64,000 bases of DNA, taken from positions 274,787 through 338,786 of the forward strand of contig NZ_QNQZ01000006.1 in NCBI RefSeq assembly GCF_003390935.1. Direction: 5' to 3'. Positions 33,141-43,135 of this stretch are shown here, in pieces; the first letter of the stretch is position 1, and each line of letters opens with the position of its first letter. Under the pieces are notes generated by a model. The model worked only from the letters and a program-made list of their open reading frames with translations. It was not told the origin of the DNA and ran no database searches. Position numbers and translations under genes: made by a program. The stretch is from Lewinella sp. IMCC34191 (GTDB lineage: Bacteria > Bacteroidota > Bacteroidia > Chitinophagales > Saprospiraceae).

Positions 33141-35960
33141 TCAATTGATCATTGCCGTCAAATCATCCTTGTCACTTCTTGGAATCAGCAAACATCCGCA
33201 AATCCGCTCAAAACGGAGTTCCGATCTTTTCTTGTCCAAGCGCAACCACCGCCGAAACATTTGCTGTATTCGCATTTCTACCTCATCTGCGGTAAGCGCG
33301 GCCACTTCCTCCGTCGGATTACACTTTAGGAGGTCAAACAGATCATCTTCAGTAGTGCTCAGAAAGCGGTTTGCTTTTTCATCGCAGTGAAGAAAATGTG
33401 GCTTGCCCTCCTCATCCCGTAATAGAAGATAAATTTGTGGGCGCTTCCCCGAATAGTAGCGAGCGGATGTCAGATCAGTACCCAACGAAGAGGCTTCCGA
33501 CTGGTGGCGAAGCAGGATACGGGAATGATCTAAGAAGGGACTAGTACCGGTAAACTCCTCTAGTTCCTCAAGGGACGCCTTTCCGAGGTGCTCGACCTTT
33601 ATACGAGAAAGATCACCAAGATCTTTGTAACGTACAGAGTCTTCTTTTGATAGTAACGGGAGTTCACTGAACTGTTGTGCCTGTTCTGTACGCGCTAGCA
33701 AGCGATTAAGCCGTTCCCTTATCCGTTTACTGACTCCGTGAAGATGAGGTTCTGCCGGACCAAAATCATACACAAAGGTGTAGAAAGATACCGTGCGTGG
33801 CTCCTTCCACATCCGTAAAACCCTGCCGGCCCTTTGGATCAAAACATCTGGTGTCCAAGGCATATCGTAATTTATGACTACGCTAGCATCTTGAAGATTT
33901 ACCCCGGTAGATAACGCGTTGGTAGTTATCAGAATATCAATTTCTATTTTCTTGAGTTTCCCTGAGATTTTATCGGCATTGGCGACTGGTGCAAAGCGCT
34001 TTATTAATTCTAGTGTATCACCTTCAAATTTGCGTTGTCGTATAGTTCCCTTCGTTTCCTCTATTGTACTACTGATGGTCAGTAGCGGTAAATCCCTTCT
34101 CAGAGCGTTTTCAAGATAAAGGGCGGTAGGGAGGTATTCGCAGAAAACCAAAACCTTTTTGTTTTTAAGTTGACCGGCGAGTAACTCTTTTAAAACTACA
34201 TATTTGGGATCGGCACTAGTGGATAATGACTCCAACTGATCAATAACCGGTTGAATAAGCTTACGCCGTGCTTTTAAGCTTGTGAGATATTCTACTTCTT
34301 TTTTCCCCTGGCCCTCCAGTAAAGGTTTGTCAGCTACTACGTAGCGCAAAGTTTGTACGAGGGTAGCCGGTGAGCTGCTCCATGCGTACTCCACCAAACT
34401 ACGAACTCTGGTGTTGGTATAATGCCACAGGCCACTCCGATCTCGGTACTTTAGAGTAGCGTGGGCGAAGACACCCGACTTGATCAGGCCGGCAATAGCT
34501 TGTTCTAGTGGTAGAAAGGATGTTACGGGGTGAATATCAACCGAGGGCAGCCAACGCTTTTCCTCGCCGAACTCGATGTAGCTGCCGGCTTCGACTTTTA
34601 CCGCGTAATCCCTGGCCACCTGCGATGTGCTGATGACCGTAGCAACGGGGAGGCGAATGAATTTTTCAAAGAAGTCTTTCTCTTCAAGTACTCTCCAGGC
34701 ATAAGGGGATTGTTTGTCATCCAAGAGTTGCCACAGTACACCCCTGCCTCTTTCGTCGAATTGCGCTGGCGGCGCCGTGCGTGGTAAAATTTTGAGTTGA
34801 TTGTTTATGTCGCTGACACCTTTGGAATATGGGGTGGCGGTAAGCAATAGAATTAGAGCTTTACGATCTTTCACCAGCGGTTCCAACCGCTTAAAACTTC
34901 GCCGTAATGCGCTAGCGTCCGCCTTTACTCTGTTCCGAAAGTGTTGACTTTCATCAATTACTATCAGGTAGCGATCATCCACGAATTTTAGGGCCTCTTC
35001 AACGTCATTGAGCGCTTTACCCTTTCGGCTTGCATCAAGAAGATTTCTCGTAAACACCTCCGCACTCAATCCTGCCGAACGAATGCTATGCCGCCAATCG
35101 GGATGAACCTGTTTTGGAGAGAAGATTATGACATTGTTAATGCGATTCTGGTGAGTCAAGCGTACAGCCACGTGGGTAGCCATTACGGTTTTCCCTAAGC
35201 CGGTAGAGGCTACGAGCATAGCACCGCGGTGCTGATCTAATTGTCGCAGCACCCGCTCAATTACCGCCATTTGATAGTCAACGGGATACTTGTACCCTGC
35301 TCGAAGTTCAAGTGGCTGCTCTTCCCGCAGAAGTACGTGCAAAGTCTTTAAGTAAATATCAAAAGGTCGATCCAGAGCCAACCACCTTAACAAAGCATCC
35401 AGCAGTTCCTGCGTTAAGTCCTCCGTTTTGTCGGAATCCCATTTTTTCTGAAAGGCGTCGACATAAAACCTTACCCTCTTCACTTCCTCTACGGGCGTTA
35501 GGTTCTCTACGTTGCGTTTCAGACCTCCTTGGGTCAGGTTCGCTGAACCAGCCAGTACGTACCGATCATCGAAAATGTAGACTTTCGCATGGTCGCGCTG
35601 GCTTACGCGCCCCTCCAAACTGATATTTTCATTTCGGCTAATCAGCATTTTGCCTGTCTGCAAGCGACGTACCAACTCCTTAACCGCAGCACGCCGATCC
35701 TCAGCGTCCCATCCAGCAAGATGGGCCAAGATGTTAGCAATGACCGCTTCCCGAAGTTTTTCCCGGTCGTTTTCCTCGAAGCCCAAAAGGAGCCTTACCC
35801 GAACGCTACTCATATGTGGCCGGATCAGGTCGTAGCCCTGGACGGTAAAGAAGCCGGTCGCAATATCCACTGAAACCTCAGCACGCTCCAAGTATGGTCT
35901 TAAAGCCGCTACGCTATTATTGGACCAGTGGTCCATCGGTTGCCGAGAAAAGGAAGTCAT
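33141..35960 (-). CDS. PLD-nuclease/superfamily 2 helicase defence protein
   Basis: The 939-residue protein has an N-terminal phospholipase D-like domain (about 20-180) with RDHAKVYIFDD (His124-x-Lys126) and GSANLTQGG. An SF2 helicase follows: Walker A STGLGKT (Lys257), DESQ as the motif II variant, LLTATPY, and in the C-terminal half INYDMPWTPDVLIQRAGRVLR. Similar PLD-helicase proteins occur in bacterial defence islands, where they are thought to cut invading DNA. It diverges from hsdR across 162 bases. Base composition is clearly AT-richer than the flanking genes, which suggests transfer. The exact system name is not known to me. Confidence 0.8.
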   Translation of the reverse strand: MTSFSRQPMDHWSNNSVAALRPYLERAEVSVDIATGFFTVQGYDLIRPHMSSVRVRLLLGFEENDREKLREAVIANILAHLAGWDAEDRRAAVKELVRRLQTGKMLISRNENISLEGRVSQRDHAKVYIFDDRYVLAGSANLTQGGLKRNVENLTPVEEVKRVRFYVDAFQKKWDSDKTEDLTQELLDALLRWLALDRPFDIYLKTLHVLLREEQPLELRAGYKYPVDYQMAVIERVLRQLDQHRGAMLVASTGLGKTVMATHVAVRLTHQNRINNVIIFSPKQVHPDWRHSIRSAGLSAEVFTRNLLDASRKGKALNDVEEALKFVDDRYLIVIDESQHFRNRVKADASALRRSFKRLEPLVKDRKALILLLTATPYSKGVSDINNQLKILPRTAPPAQFDERGRGVLWQLLDDKQSPYAWRVLEEKDFFEKFIRLPVATVISTSQVARDYAVKVEAGSYIEFGEEKRWLPSVDIHPVTSFLPLEQAIAGLIKSGVFAHATLKYRDRSGLWHYTNTRVRSLVEYAWSSSPATLVQTLRYVVADKPLLEGQGKKEVEYLTSLKARRKLIQPVIDQLESLSTSADPKYVVLKELLAGQLKNKKVLVFCEYLPTALYLENALRRDLPLLTISSTIEETKGTIRQRKFEGDTLELIKRFAPVANADKISGKLKKIEIDILITTNALSTGVNLQDASVVINYDMPWTPDVLIQRAGRVLRMWKEPRTVSFYTFVYDFGPAEPHLHGVSKRIRERLNRLLARTEQAQQFSELPLLSKEDSVRYKDLGDLSRIKVEHLGKASLEELEEFTGTSPFLDHSRILLRHQSEASSLGTDLTSARYYSGKRPQIYLLLRDEEGKPHFLHCDEKANRFLSTTEDDLFDLLKCNPTEEVAALTADEVEMRIQQMFRRWLRLDKKRSELRFERICGCLLIPRSDKDDLTAMIN

Positions 35961-36122
35961 AGGGTTTCGGGTCGGTTAAGCTGGCATGTAGTTTAAAGTT
36001 AAGCGGTATTTTCGGGTCTTTATTTCTACTTAGCGTTTGACAAAACCTCCCACCTTCCCAAATCCAAGAAATTCCCCATCTTAGGCGCGCACTCAACCAC
36101 ACAGCGCTTTTGCGCCCAACCC

Positions 36123-38912
36123 ATGAACCAAAACCCCGAACAACAAGCCCGCGACCGCATCGACCACCACCTGCGGGAAGCCGGCTGGGTGGTGCAGGAT
36201 AAGAATGAATCGGTTTACGCCCACTTTGGAGTAGCCGTACGGGAATTTCAGACCAACGACGGCCCGGCCGACTACGTCCTCTTCGTAAAGCAGCAGCCGG
36301 TAGGGGTGATGGAGGCGAAGCGGGAAGAGGCCGCTATGAATATCACCACGGTAGAGGAGCAGAGCCTGCGCTACCTCACGGCGGGTATGAAGTTCGTTAG
36401 TACGGACAAGCTCTGTTTCGCCTACGAAAGTACCGGCGAGATCACCCGATTCACCGACTACCGCGACCCCCTGCCCCGCAGCCGGGAAGTGTTCAGCTTT
36501 CACCGGCCGGAAACCTTGCTCGCTTGGGCTTCCAATTCTCCTGCGCTCCGGCGCAATTTGAAGGAAAAGATGCCGCCCCTGCCCAAGCAGGGATTGCGGC
36601 CCGCCCAGATCGACGCCATCAATAACCTTGAACGGTCCTTTGCCGAAAACCGGCCGCGGGCCCTCATCCAGATGGCGACCGGGGCCGGCAAGACCTTCAC
36701 GGCCTGCACCTTCGTCTACCGCCTGCTGAAGTACGCCAAGGCGAAGCGGATCCTCTTCCTGGTCGATACCCGCAACCTAGGCGAACAGGCCGAACAGGCC
36801 TTCCTGAGCTACCAGCCCCGCGACGACAACCGCAAGTTCAGCGAGCTGTACAACGTGCAGCGGCTCACGAGCAGCCACGTCGCCGGAGACAGCCAGGTCG
36901 TCATCTCCACCATTCAGCGCCTCTACGCTACCCTAAAGGGAGAGGAACTGGACGACAGCGCCGAAGAAACCGACCCCAACGAAGGTCCCGCCTGGAAGCG
37001 CAGCGCCGCCCAGCCGGTGGTGTACAACGAGCGCCACCCCATCGAGGAGTTCGATTTCGTGGTGATCGACGAGTGCCACCGCAGCATCTACAATCTCTGG
37101 CGACAGGTGCTCGAGTACTACGACGCCTTCCTGATCGGCCTTACCGCCACCCCCGATAGCCGCACCTACGGATTTTTCAATAAGAACGTGGTGAGCGAGT
37201 ACACCTACGAGCAGTCGGTCGCCGACGGCGTGAACGTGCCCTACGACGTCTACAGCATCCAGACCCGCATCACCAAGCAGGGCAGTATCATCCCGAAGGC
37301 CGAGCGACGCATCGAGCAGCGGGAGAAGCTGAGCCGCCGCAAACGCTGGGAGGAGATCGACGAGGACGTGGAGTACGAAGCCCGCCAGCTGGACCGCGAC
37401 GTGGTCAGTCCCGACCAGATCCGCACCATCATCCGGGAGTTCCGGCGGGTGCTGCCGGGGCTCTTTCCCGACCGCTACCACGAGGACGGCACCTTCGAAG
37501 TACCCAAGACGCTAATCTTCGCCAAGAGCGACAGCCACGCCGACGACATCATCCAGTGCGTCCGCGAGGAGTTCGGGCGGGGCAACGAATTCTGCAAGAA
37601 GGTCACCTACAAATCCGCGGAGGACCCCAAAAGCGTACTCGGCCAGTTCCGTAATTCCTGGGCCCCGCGAATCGCCGTCACGGTCGACATGATCGCCACC
37701 GGCACCGACGTGAAGCCGCTGGAGGTACTGCTCTTCCTGCGCGACGTAAAGAGCAGCAACTACTTCGAGCAAATGAAGGGCCGTGGCACCCGCACCATCG
37801 ACTTCGATGCCCTACGCGAGGTGAGCGGGACGGCCAAGCACGCCAAGACGCACTTCGTCATCGTCGATGCCGTAGGGGCCACCGAGAGTAAGAAGACCGT
37901 CAGCCGCCCGCTGGAACGCAAGCCGTCGACCTCCATGAAGGAACTGCTCGACGCCGTCAAGATGGGCGTTCGCGACGAGGAGCTGTTCAGCAGTCTGGCC
38001 AACCGCCTCATCCGGCTGGAGAAGCAGATCACGCCGGACGAGCGCCGGCAATTCGAGGAACTGGCGGGTGGCCGGACCATCAAACAGACCGTCAAAAAAC
38101 TGCTGGACGCCTACGATCCGGACGTAAGGGAGGGCGTCGGAGCGCAGGTGGAAAGCGAACTACACGGGGCCGCGCCGCTCGACATCGAACGGGCCACCAC
38201 CGAAGCCCTGGAAGACCTTACCCGCGACGCCGCGCGCATCTTCAACGGCCCCCTCTGTGAGTACGTGGAAAACGTGCGGAAAGTCCACAGCCAGACCATT
38301 GACCACGTGAGCGTGGACGAGGTGCTGCGCAGCGAGGCCGCCGGCTTCAGCCAGGAACGTAGCCGGGAGGTCGTGGCCGACTTCAGCGGGTGGCTGCGCG
38401 ACCACGCCGACGAGATCACCGCCCTGGACATCTATTTCCGCCATCCGCACCGGCGGCGGGAGGTGACCTTCGCGATGATAAAGAGCCTGCTCGCCACCCT
38501 GAAGGCCGACCGGCCCAACCTGGCCCCGCCCTACGTGTGGGAAGCCTACGCCAAACTGGAGGAGGTGAAGGGCGACAAGCCCGAAAGCGAACTGGTGGCG
38601 CTGGTGAGCCTGCTGCGGCGGGTGGCCGGTCCGGACGATCAGTTAACCGGCTACCCCGGGCAGGTGGACCGCAACTTTCAGCGCTGGATCTTCGCCCACA
38701 ATAATGACCCCGGCGCCCAAAAATTCACCGAGGAGCAACTGGACTGGCTGCGTATGATCCGCGACCACGTCAAGCAGAGCTTCCACCTCGAGCCCGACGA
38801 CCTGGACTACGCCCCCTTCGACCAGCGCGGCGGGCGGGGCGGGATGTTCCGGGCCTTCGGGGCGGAGATGAATGCCGTTATTGCGGAGATGAATGAAATA
38901 CTGGTGGCGTGA
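36123..38912 (+). CDS. hsdR: Type I restriction enzyme R subunit
   Basis: The 929-residue protein has an N-terminal HSDR nuclease domain (ADYVLFVKQQPVGVMEAKRE, with Asp and Glu-x-Lys), an SF2 motor with Walker A ATGAGKT (185-191) and motif II DECH (316-319), motif VI QMKGRGTRT, and an EcoEI-type C-terminal domain. It is the translocation and cleavage subunit of a type I system. The stop overlaps the hsdS start by 4 bases. Composition is host-like and GC-rich, unlike hsdS and the upstream helicase. PALRRN is encoded by a one-mismatch copy of the dispersed repeat. Confidence 0.92.
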   Translation: MNQNPEQQARDRIDHHLREAGWVVQDKNESVYAHFGVAVREFQTNDGPADYVLFVKQQPVGVMEAKREEAAMNITTVEEQSLRYLTAGMKFVSTDKLCFAYESTGEITRFTDYRDPLPRSREVFSFHRPETLLAWASNSPALRRNLKEKMPPLPKQGLRPAQIDAINNLERSFAENRPRALIQMATGAGKTFTACTFVYRLLKYAKAKRILFLVDTRNLGEQAEQAFLSYQPRDDNRKFSELYNVQRLTSSHVAGDSQVVISTIQRLYATLKGEELDDSAEETDPNEGPAWKRSAAQPVVYNERHPIEEFDFVVIDECHRSIYNLWRQVLEYYDAFLIGLTATPDSRTYGFFNKNVVSEYTYEQSVADGVNVPYDVYSIQTRITKQGSIIPKAERRIEQREKLSRRKRWEEIDEDVEYEARQLDRDVVSPDQIRTIIREFRRVLPGLFPDRYHEDGTFEVPKTLIFAKSDSHADDIIQCVREEFGRGNEFCKKVTYKSAEDPKSVLGQFRNSWAPRIAVTVDMIATGTDVKPLEVLLFLRDVKSSNYFEQMKGRGTRTIDFDALREVSGTAKHAKTHFVIVDAVGATESKKTVSRPLERKPSTSMKELLDAVKMGVRDEELFSSLANRLIRLEKQITPDERRQFEELAGGRTIKQTVKKLLDAYDPDVREGVGAQVESELHGAAPLDIERATTEALEDLTRDAARIFNGPLCEYVENVRKVHSQTIDHVSVDEVLRSEAAGFSQERSREVVADFSGWLRDHADEITALDIYFRHPHRRREVTFAMIKSLLATLKADRPNLAPPYVWEAYAKLEEVKGDKPESELVALVSLLRRVAGPDDQLTGYPGQVDRNFQRWIFAHNNDPGAQKFTEEQLDWLRMIRDHVKQSFHLEPDDLDYAPFDQRGGRGGMFRAFGAEMNAVIAEMNEILVA
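36540..36554 (+). repeat. Variant copy of the dispersed repeat
   Basis: CCTGCGCTCCGGCGC matches with one substitution, inside hsdR. Confidence 0.45.
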
Positions 38913-40357
38913 TGGAAGAGGGGCAAGTTGATGTCATAGAACGAACGATTCCGAAAGACAAATGGGAAGTCGTAAAATTTGGAAATGTATTTCAAACAAC
39001 TAGCGGAGGAACACCTAGTCGGAGAAACAAGGAATTTTATGTTGATGGAACAATACCATGGATCAAATCTGGCGAACTAGGAGATGGCCCTATTTCTCAA
39101 GCTGAAGAACATATCACTGAAGAAGCAGTAAAAAAATCTTCCGCAAAGGTTTTTCCTCCTGGTACACTGCTTTTAGCATTATACGGTGCTACAATTGGAA
39201 AAGTCTCCCGACTAAAAATCTATGCTGCAACCAATCAAGCTATTTGCGGAATTTTTGAATCACCAAAAGTCGATTCTGATTTCTGCTTTTGGTATTTGAA
39301 ATATCAGAGACCGAAACTGATGTCTCAGGGAATTGGTGGAGCGCAACCCAATATTAGCCAAAGTATCGTCCGACAGTTAGAATTCCCCCTCCCCCCCCTA
39401 CCCGAGCAACGCGCCATCGTAGCGAAGCTGGAGCGGCTCTTCGCGGAGCTGGACCGCTCGGTGGCGGAGCTGGAGGCGGCGCGGGAGAAGCTGGGGGTGT
39501 ACCGGCAGAGTGTGTTGAAGGAGGCGTTTGCTGGGCGGTTGACTGAGGGGTGGCGGGAAACAAATTCGATCGTAAGTGGTAATGACTATTTGTCGGAAAT
39601 TGAAAGAGCTCGACAGAATTACTTTACAACACAGCTGGCAATTTGGAGAAGTAAAAAGGATGGCTCAAAAAAGCCAAAAAGTATTAAGTCTAAGCCTGTC
39701 TCAAAAAGTGAAAGAGAAATCTTAGATATTCCGAACGTATGGACTGCGGTCTACCCTCAAGATGTCGCATCTCCCGAAGATTATAGCATCGGGATAGGAC
39801 CATTCGGGAGCAATCTTAAGGTTGAAGATTATACTGAATCCGGTGTTCCGTTAATATTTGTGAGAAATATAACTCGGGCCGATTATAGTTTGAGGCAAAA
39901 GTTCGTAACGGAAGAAAAATACCAAGATTTAATTCCCCATAGCGTAAAGCCTTTAGATATTTTGGTTACAAAAATGGGGGACCCGCCTGGAGATACCGAT
40001 ATCTATCCGGCAGATGCTCCTATGGCAATTCTTACATCTGATTGTTTGAAATTTCGTGTTTGGGAAGAATTTGCGGACAGGAAGTTTTTCCGGTACGCTA
40101 TAGAATCAGTGTACATTAAGCAACAACTTGGATTAATTACGCAAGGCGTTGCGCAAAAGAAAATTAGCGCTGGAAGGTTTAAGACGCTAGTCTTTCCTCT
40201 ACCAACTTTAGCCGAACAGAATCAGATAGTTCAAGAAATAGAAACCCGTTTCTCCGTAGCCGACAAGCTCGAACAGGAGATTGCGGAGAGCCTCGAGCGG
40301 GCGCGGGGGTTGCGGCAGGGGGTGTTGAAGCGGGCTTTTGCTGGGGAGTTAATTTAA
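38909..40357 (+). CDS. hsdS: Type I restriction enzyme specificity subunit
   Basis: The 482-residue protein has two target recognition domains (about 20-160 and 260-420), each followed by a conserved helical spacer: LPEQRAIVAKLERLFAELDR near residue 163 and LAEQNQIVQEIETRF near residue 430. It sets the DNA sequence recognised by the HsdR-HsdM complex. Each recognition domain is AT-rich, while the central spacer (39390-39555) and the 3' end are GC-rich like the host, a clear mosaic. It is translationally coupled to hsdR. Confidence 0.92.
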   Translation: MMEEGQVDVIERTIPKDKWEVVKFGNVFQTTSGGTPSRRNKEFYVDGTIPWIKSGELGDGPISQAEEHITEEAVKKSSAKVFPPGTLLLALYGATIGKVSRLKIYAATNQAICGIFESPKVDSDFCFWYLKYQRPKLMSQGIGGAQPNISQSIVRQLEFPLPPLPEQRAIVAKLERLFAELDRSVAELEAAREKLGVYRQSVLKEAFAGRLTEGWRETNSIVSGNDYLSEIERARQNYFTTQLAIWRSKKDGSKKPKSIKSKPVSKSEREILDIPNVWTAVYPQDVASPEDYSIGIGPFGSNLKVEDYTESGVPLIFVRNITRADYSLRQKFVTEEKYQDLIPHSVKPLDILVTKMGDPPGDTDIYPADAPMAILTSDCLKFRVWEEFADRKFFRYAIESVYIKQQLGLITQGVAQKKISAGRFKTLVFPLPTLAEQNQIVQEIETRFSVADKLEQEIAESLERARGLRQGVLKRAFAGELI

Positions 40358-40378
40358 AAGCATATAAATTATCACGTG

Positions 40379-40933
40379 ATGTTCAATTACACTTCAGAAG
40401 TTTACACTTTAACTCATAGATTAGTCCGTCGACACCATCAGCATCCTAATGCGACTGATTCACAAAGAGTAAGTTATACCATTACTCCTGATAATGGGGA
40501 GCTTAATGCATCCTTAGAATGCCCAACTAGATTATTATATGTGGTAGTATTCGAAAATGAGATAGTCTATATTGGCGAGGCAAGGTCAAGTCTAAATACT
40601 CGGTTGCATCGAGGCTTTGTTGCTTACAGGCATTATTTGCGAACCGGCAAGGCTCGTAATGGCTACAAGGGCTACAAATGGATTGAAATATTGAATAACA
40701 ACAATGCTAGTGAACTAAAAATCTACTCCTTTCTTTTTGAGAAAGAATTTGATCCTGAAGAGAGGCGGTGCGAAATTGAAGCAGTCGAGGGTGAGATGGC
40801 TTATTTGGTAAGGGGCATTCTGGACAAATGGCCAACCTATCAAAACGAAATTCATTTTGGAAATCACAAGGGGGCACCCGCAACAGCTAAGGCTATTATT
40901 CAAGAAATCGCAGAATCACTGAATTGGGATTGA
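40379..40933 (+). CDS. GIY-YIG-like nuclease family protein
   Basis: The 184-residue protein (GTG at 40376 is an alternative start) has LYVVVF about ten residues before VYIGEA, then an Arg in NTRLHRGF and a Glu in VEGEMAYLVR. This order fits the GIY-YIG endonuclease fold in degenerate form. The gene is among the most AT-rich in the window. It lies 21 bases after hsdS and before the DUF262 gene, so it is probably island cargo. Whether it is an active nuclease is unclear. Confidence 0.55.
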   Translation: MFNYTSEVYTLTHRLVRRHHQHPNATDSQRVSYTITPDNGELNASLECPTRLLYVVVFENEIVYIGEARSSLNTRLHRGFVAYRHYLRTGKARNGYKGYKWIEILNNNNASELKIYSFLFEKEFDPEERRCEIEAVEGEMAYLVRGILDKWPTYQNEIHFGNHKGAPATAKAIIQEIAESLNWD

Positions 40934-40981
40934 GTCTAGCCTTTTGCGCTAGGCTTATTGTATTTATCGGAAACAAGCTAA

Positions 40982-43135
40982 ATGAAACTACAACAGATAC
41001 TCGACGGGGTAGAATCCCTTGAAATGGTCATGCCCGAATTTCAGCGGGAGTACGTATGGCGCAAGGACCAAGCCAAGAACCTAATGCTGTCCATGTACAA
41101 AGAGTACCCTACCGGGTGTTTGCTATTCTGGGAAACCAATACGCCCCCGGAGATCAAAAATGCCGCCGTGGATAATGAGCGGCTAGGGCTCACAAAGGTC
41201 ATCCTAGACGGGCAGCAACGGCTGACTACCCTATACATGCTGCTTCGTGGCGAAATTCCTCCATACTATACCGAAGCGGACATCCAAAATGACCCAAGGA
41301 ACCTGTCCTTCAATTTGCTGACTTCGGAATTTCAGTTTTACAAAAAGAGCGTCATGTCGGGTGACCCCTGTTGGCATCCGGTGATCGACTGCTTCAACAC
41401 GGAGAAAGTAGATGCCTTTGACGTAGCCCAGTCGTACACGGACACGCGGGAGGACGCGGACTTCAAAACCGTCATGCAGACGGTGAGCAAGAACCTCGGA
41501 ACGCTCCGCTCGATCACGGAGCGGGACTACCCCATTCTGACCGTGCCGAAGTCCGCTACAATTGACGAGGCCATCGATGTATTTGATAACGTGAACTCCG
41601 AGGGAACCAAGCTGACCGCGGCCGAACTGGTACTGACGCACGTGGTAGGCCGCTGGCCGCAGGCCCGGCGTGTGATGAAGGACAAGATGGCGGACTTTAA
41701 GGACCGAGGCTTCGACTTCACCTTGGATCAACTTACGCGAATGCTGGTCATCACACTGACCGATTCCGCCCTGTTCAAGGAAAATACGAAACTGCGGTAC
41801 GACAGCTTCACGAAAGAGGATTACCAGTCGGCCTGGAGCAAAGTGTCCAAGGCGCTGGATTACCTCATTCCCATTCTCAAACAGGACGCCTACATCACTA
41901 CTACGGATGACCTAAGTACGAACAACGTGCTTATTCCGGTGGTAGCCTACCTGGTCAAGAACGGAAATCGCTTTACTACCCAACTGAAGTATCGCTTCAT
42001 CAAATGGATGATGCTGGCACTCATGTGGGCTCGGTACTCCGGCCAGACCGAGCAGCGACTGGATAAGGACGTTAACATCATCTACAATACACCGGGCGAC
42101 TTCATTGACGAGCTGATTAAGCAGATCGAGGATCAGCGGGGGCGGATCGAAGTAAAGGCCTCCGATCTGGAAGGCAGAACGGCCGGACATCCGCTATACC
42201 GTATCCTTTACATCATTACGAAAGCCAACAAAGCGGAAGACTGGTCGAAAGGCGGGCCGATCCACGACACAATCGGAGATCACAACAGCATTCAGAGCCA
42301 CCATGTATTTCCAATCAACTATCTCTACGGAAACGGTTACGACGGCCACAACCACATGCACCGCAAAACGGTCAATGAGATCGCCAATCGGGCTTTCATC
42401 ACGCGCGATACCAACTACGGCATATCGGATATGGCACCGCGAGACTACTTCCCGATGGTGCTGGAAGCCTACCCCAATGCGCTGCAACAGCAATTCATTC
42501 CAGATAACCAGCGGCTCTGGACGGCCGAGCGCTACGAGGACTTTCTCAACGAACGGCGCAATCTGATCGCCGATGCCATCAACGATTACCTGAAGAACCT
42601 ACAGGTAAAATCGGAGAACCTAAAGTCGTCGAACGGCAAAGCTACCGCTATGGACTGGTCGGAATACGTCCGCCGGGAAGAAGATTATTGGATGGAGAAA
42701 AAGAGTAGCCTTCGCATCTGTCTCCGGCAGGATAAGCCGATGGACTACATTGAGCACGGTATTGTGAAGACAATTAATGCGTTTCTCAATACAGAAGGCG
42801 GCACTCTGCTTATTGGCGTCAGTGATGAGGGAGAGGTGCTGGGACTCGAAAAGGATTTCGCCTCATTCGGTAGCAAGGGAAAGGATGGCTTCCTGCTGCA
42901 CTACGATAACCTGATCGATAAATCGATTGGCAAGGAGCAGCATGCCCATCTCGACCTGAAGTTCGTACAAGTAGAAGGGAAGGAGGTGGCCGTGGTCAAA
43001 GTTGACGCTAGCAATAAGCCTGTCTATCTGAAAAAAGGTAAGGACCTGGAATTTTACGTGCGCAATGCGGCTTCATCTCGGGCATACAATATGATGGAAG
43101 CGAACGAATATATCAACAAGCACTGGTCGCGGTAA
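40982..43135 (+). CDS. DUF262-DUF1524-AlbA_2 fusion, GmrSD-like restriction protein
   Basis: The 717-residue protein has an N-terminal DUF262 domain (PEFQREYVWRKDQAKNL; ILDGQQRLTTLYML), a DUF1524-like HNH nuclease region (QSHHVFPINYL, NEIANRAFITRDTN; about 437-485), and a C-terminal AlbA_2/Schlafen domain (about 555-717; INAFLNTEGGTLLIGVSDEG). The first two parts match GmrSD-type IV restriction enzymes that cut modified DNA. The linker reads LQVKSENLKSSNGKA, which looks like a translated spacer repeat and may mark the fusion point. It is inside the type I locus between hsdS and hsdM. Confidence 0.8.
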   Translation: MKLQQILDGVESLEMVMPEFQREYVWRKDQAKNLMLSMYKEYPTGCLLFWETNTPPEIKNAAVDNERLGLTKVILDGQQRLTTLYMLLRGEIPPYYTEADIQNDPRNLSFNLLTSEFQFYKKSVMSGDPCWHPVIDCFNTEKVDAFDVAQSYTDTREDADFKTVMQTVSKNLGTLRSITERDYPILTVPKSATIDEAIDVFDNVNSEGTKLTAAELVLTHVVGRWPQARRVMKDKMADFKDRGFDFTLDQLTRMLVITLTDSALFKENTKLRYDSFTKEDYQSAWSKVSKALDYLIPILKQDAYITTTDDLSTNNVLIPVVAYLVKNGNRFTTQLKYRFIKWMMLALMWARYSGQTEQRLDKDVNIIYNTPGDFIDELIKQIEDQRGRIEVKASDLEGRTAGHPLYRILYIITKANKAEDWSKGGPIHDTIGDHNSIQSHHVFPINYLYGNGYDGHNHMHRKTVNEIANRAFITRDTNYGISDMAPRDYFPMVLEAYPNALQQQFIPDNQRLWTAERYEDFLNERRNLIADAINDYLKNLQVKSENLKSSNGKATAMDWSEYVRREEDYWMEKKSSLRICLRQDKPMDYIEHGIVKTINAFLNTEGGTLLIGVSDEGEVLGLEKDFASFGSKGKDGFLLHYDNLIDKSIGKEQHAHLDLKFVQVEGKEVAVVKVDASNKPVYLKKGKDLEFYVRNAASSRAYNMMEANEYINKHWSR

